Assembly: GCA_021129875.1 (NCBI GenBank) | Contig: JAJOKK010000204.1 | Span: forward strand, 1-5,346 | DNA length: 5,346 bases | Reading direction: 5' to 3' | Source of the DNA: Candidatus Bipolaricaulota bacterium | GTDB taxonomy: Bacteria > Bipolaricaulota > Bipolaricaulia > UBA7950 > UBA9294 | Shown here: one piece after another, positions 5,225 through 5,346 of the stretch | Position numbering within the stretch: position 1 is the stretch's first letter | How the letters are laid out: each line of letters opens with the position of its first letter | Program-made: the position numbers and the translations under genes | The notes under the pieces: model-generated | What the model was told of the DNA's origin: nothing | Database searches by the model: none | The model's input: only the letters and a program-made list of their open reading frames with translations

Positions 5225-5346
5225 TTGGCGTGCAAGCTCATGGTACGTATTCAGTAAATCCATCCCTGAACCGCGTCCGATGGAGGAAAGAACCACGGAT
5301 GGAGACTGGCACAAACGGATTATTGCGGAGTGCCTGCCAAGCGGGC
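5225..5346. other. Downstream intergenic sequence, no recognised gene
   Basis: An open frame on the plus strand begins with ATG at 5280 (MEERTTDGDWHKRIIAEC...) and runs off the window end. It has no clear ribosome binding site and I do not recognise the 22 residues. The stretch AACCACGGATGGAGACTGGCACAAACGGAT resembles, from memory, the CACGGATGGA-type repeats often seen before GxxExxY-family genes. Both minus-strand frames that stay open here are also unrecognised. Confidence 0.2.

Overview
The window looks bacterial. It carries Shine-Dalgarno sites, 4-bp ATGA gene overlaps and bacterial protein families, and its GC content is moderately high by eye. A short (357-residue) SIS-type bifunctional phosphoglucose/phosphomannose isomerase, and what look like leaderless promoters, would fit a deep-branching or candidate-phylum bacterium. 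This is a guess; no taxonomic marker is present.

Positions 1 to about 1570 are a graveyard of accessory genes. First comes a tiny, internally deleted IS200/RAYT-type (Y1) transposase remnant (74-234) inside a 20-bp inverted repeat (27-46 and 214-233). After about 200 bases with only a strong hairpin, the minus strand holds a full-length AbiEii-type nucleotidyltransferase toxin (439-1314). It is broken by three in-frame stop codons, yet has no frameshift and keeps its active-site motifs. Upstream of it, joined by an ATGA overlap, is what appears to be the last 50 or so codons of its AbiEi-type antitoxin (1311 to about 1451). The rest of the antitoxin is missing, and the intact plus-strand genes begin right after it. 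This part reads as a decayed type IV toxin-antitoxin / abortive-infection locus next to a dead mobile element.

Positions 1538 to 3551 form a two-gene operon: the isomerase (1573-2646), overlapped by 4 bp by a sugar-phosphate nucleotidyltransferase (2643-3551). Together they link fructose-6-phosphate to hexose-6-phosphates and then, through a phosphomutase not present here, to a nucleotide-activated sugar such as GDP-mannose or an NDP-glucose. A TCGACA-N17-TATCAT promoter sits so close to the isomerase ATG that the transcript is probably leaderless.

Positions 3552 to 3818 are a regulatory intergenic region. It holds a terminator-like hairpin, then a second promoter with the same close spacing to an ATG. 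That ATG opens a 23-codon ORF ending in Cys-Cys-Gly-Ala. A second candidate promoter and a strong AAGGAGG ribosome binding site follow. The last gene (3819-5195) is a complete metallo-beta-lactamase/beta-CASP protein of the RNA-processing (CPSF/Ysh1, RNase J-like) superfamily, with a hairpin overlapping its stop codon. The final 120 bases hold no recognised gene.

I found no complete novel system. The observations most worth a second look are the three-stop AbiEii pseudogene, the matching leaderless-promoter geometry at two sites, and the Cys-Cys mini-ORF ahead of the beta-CASP gene.
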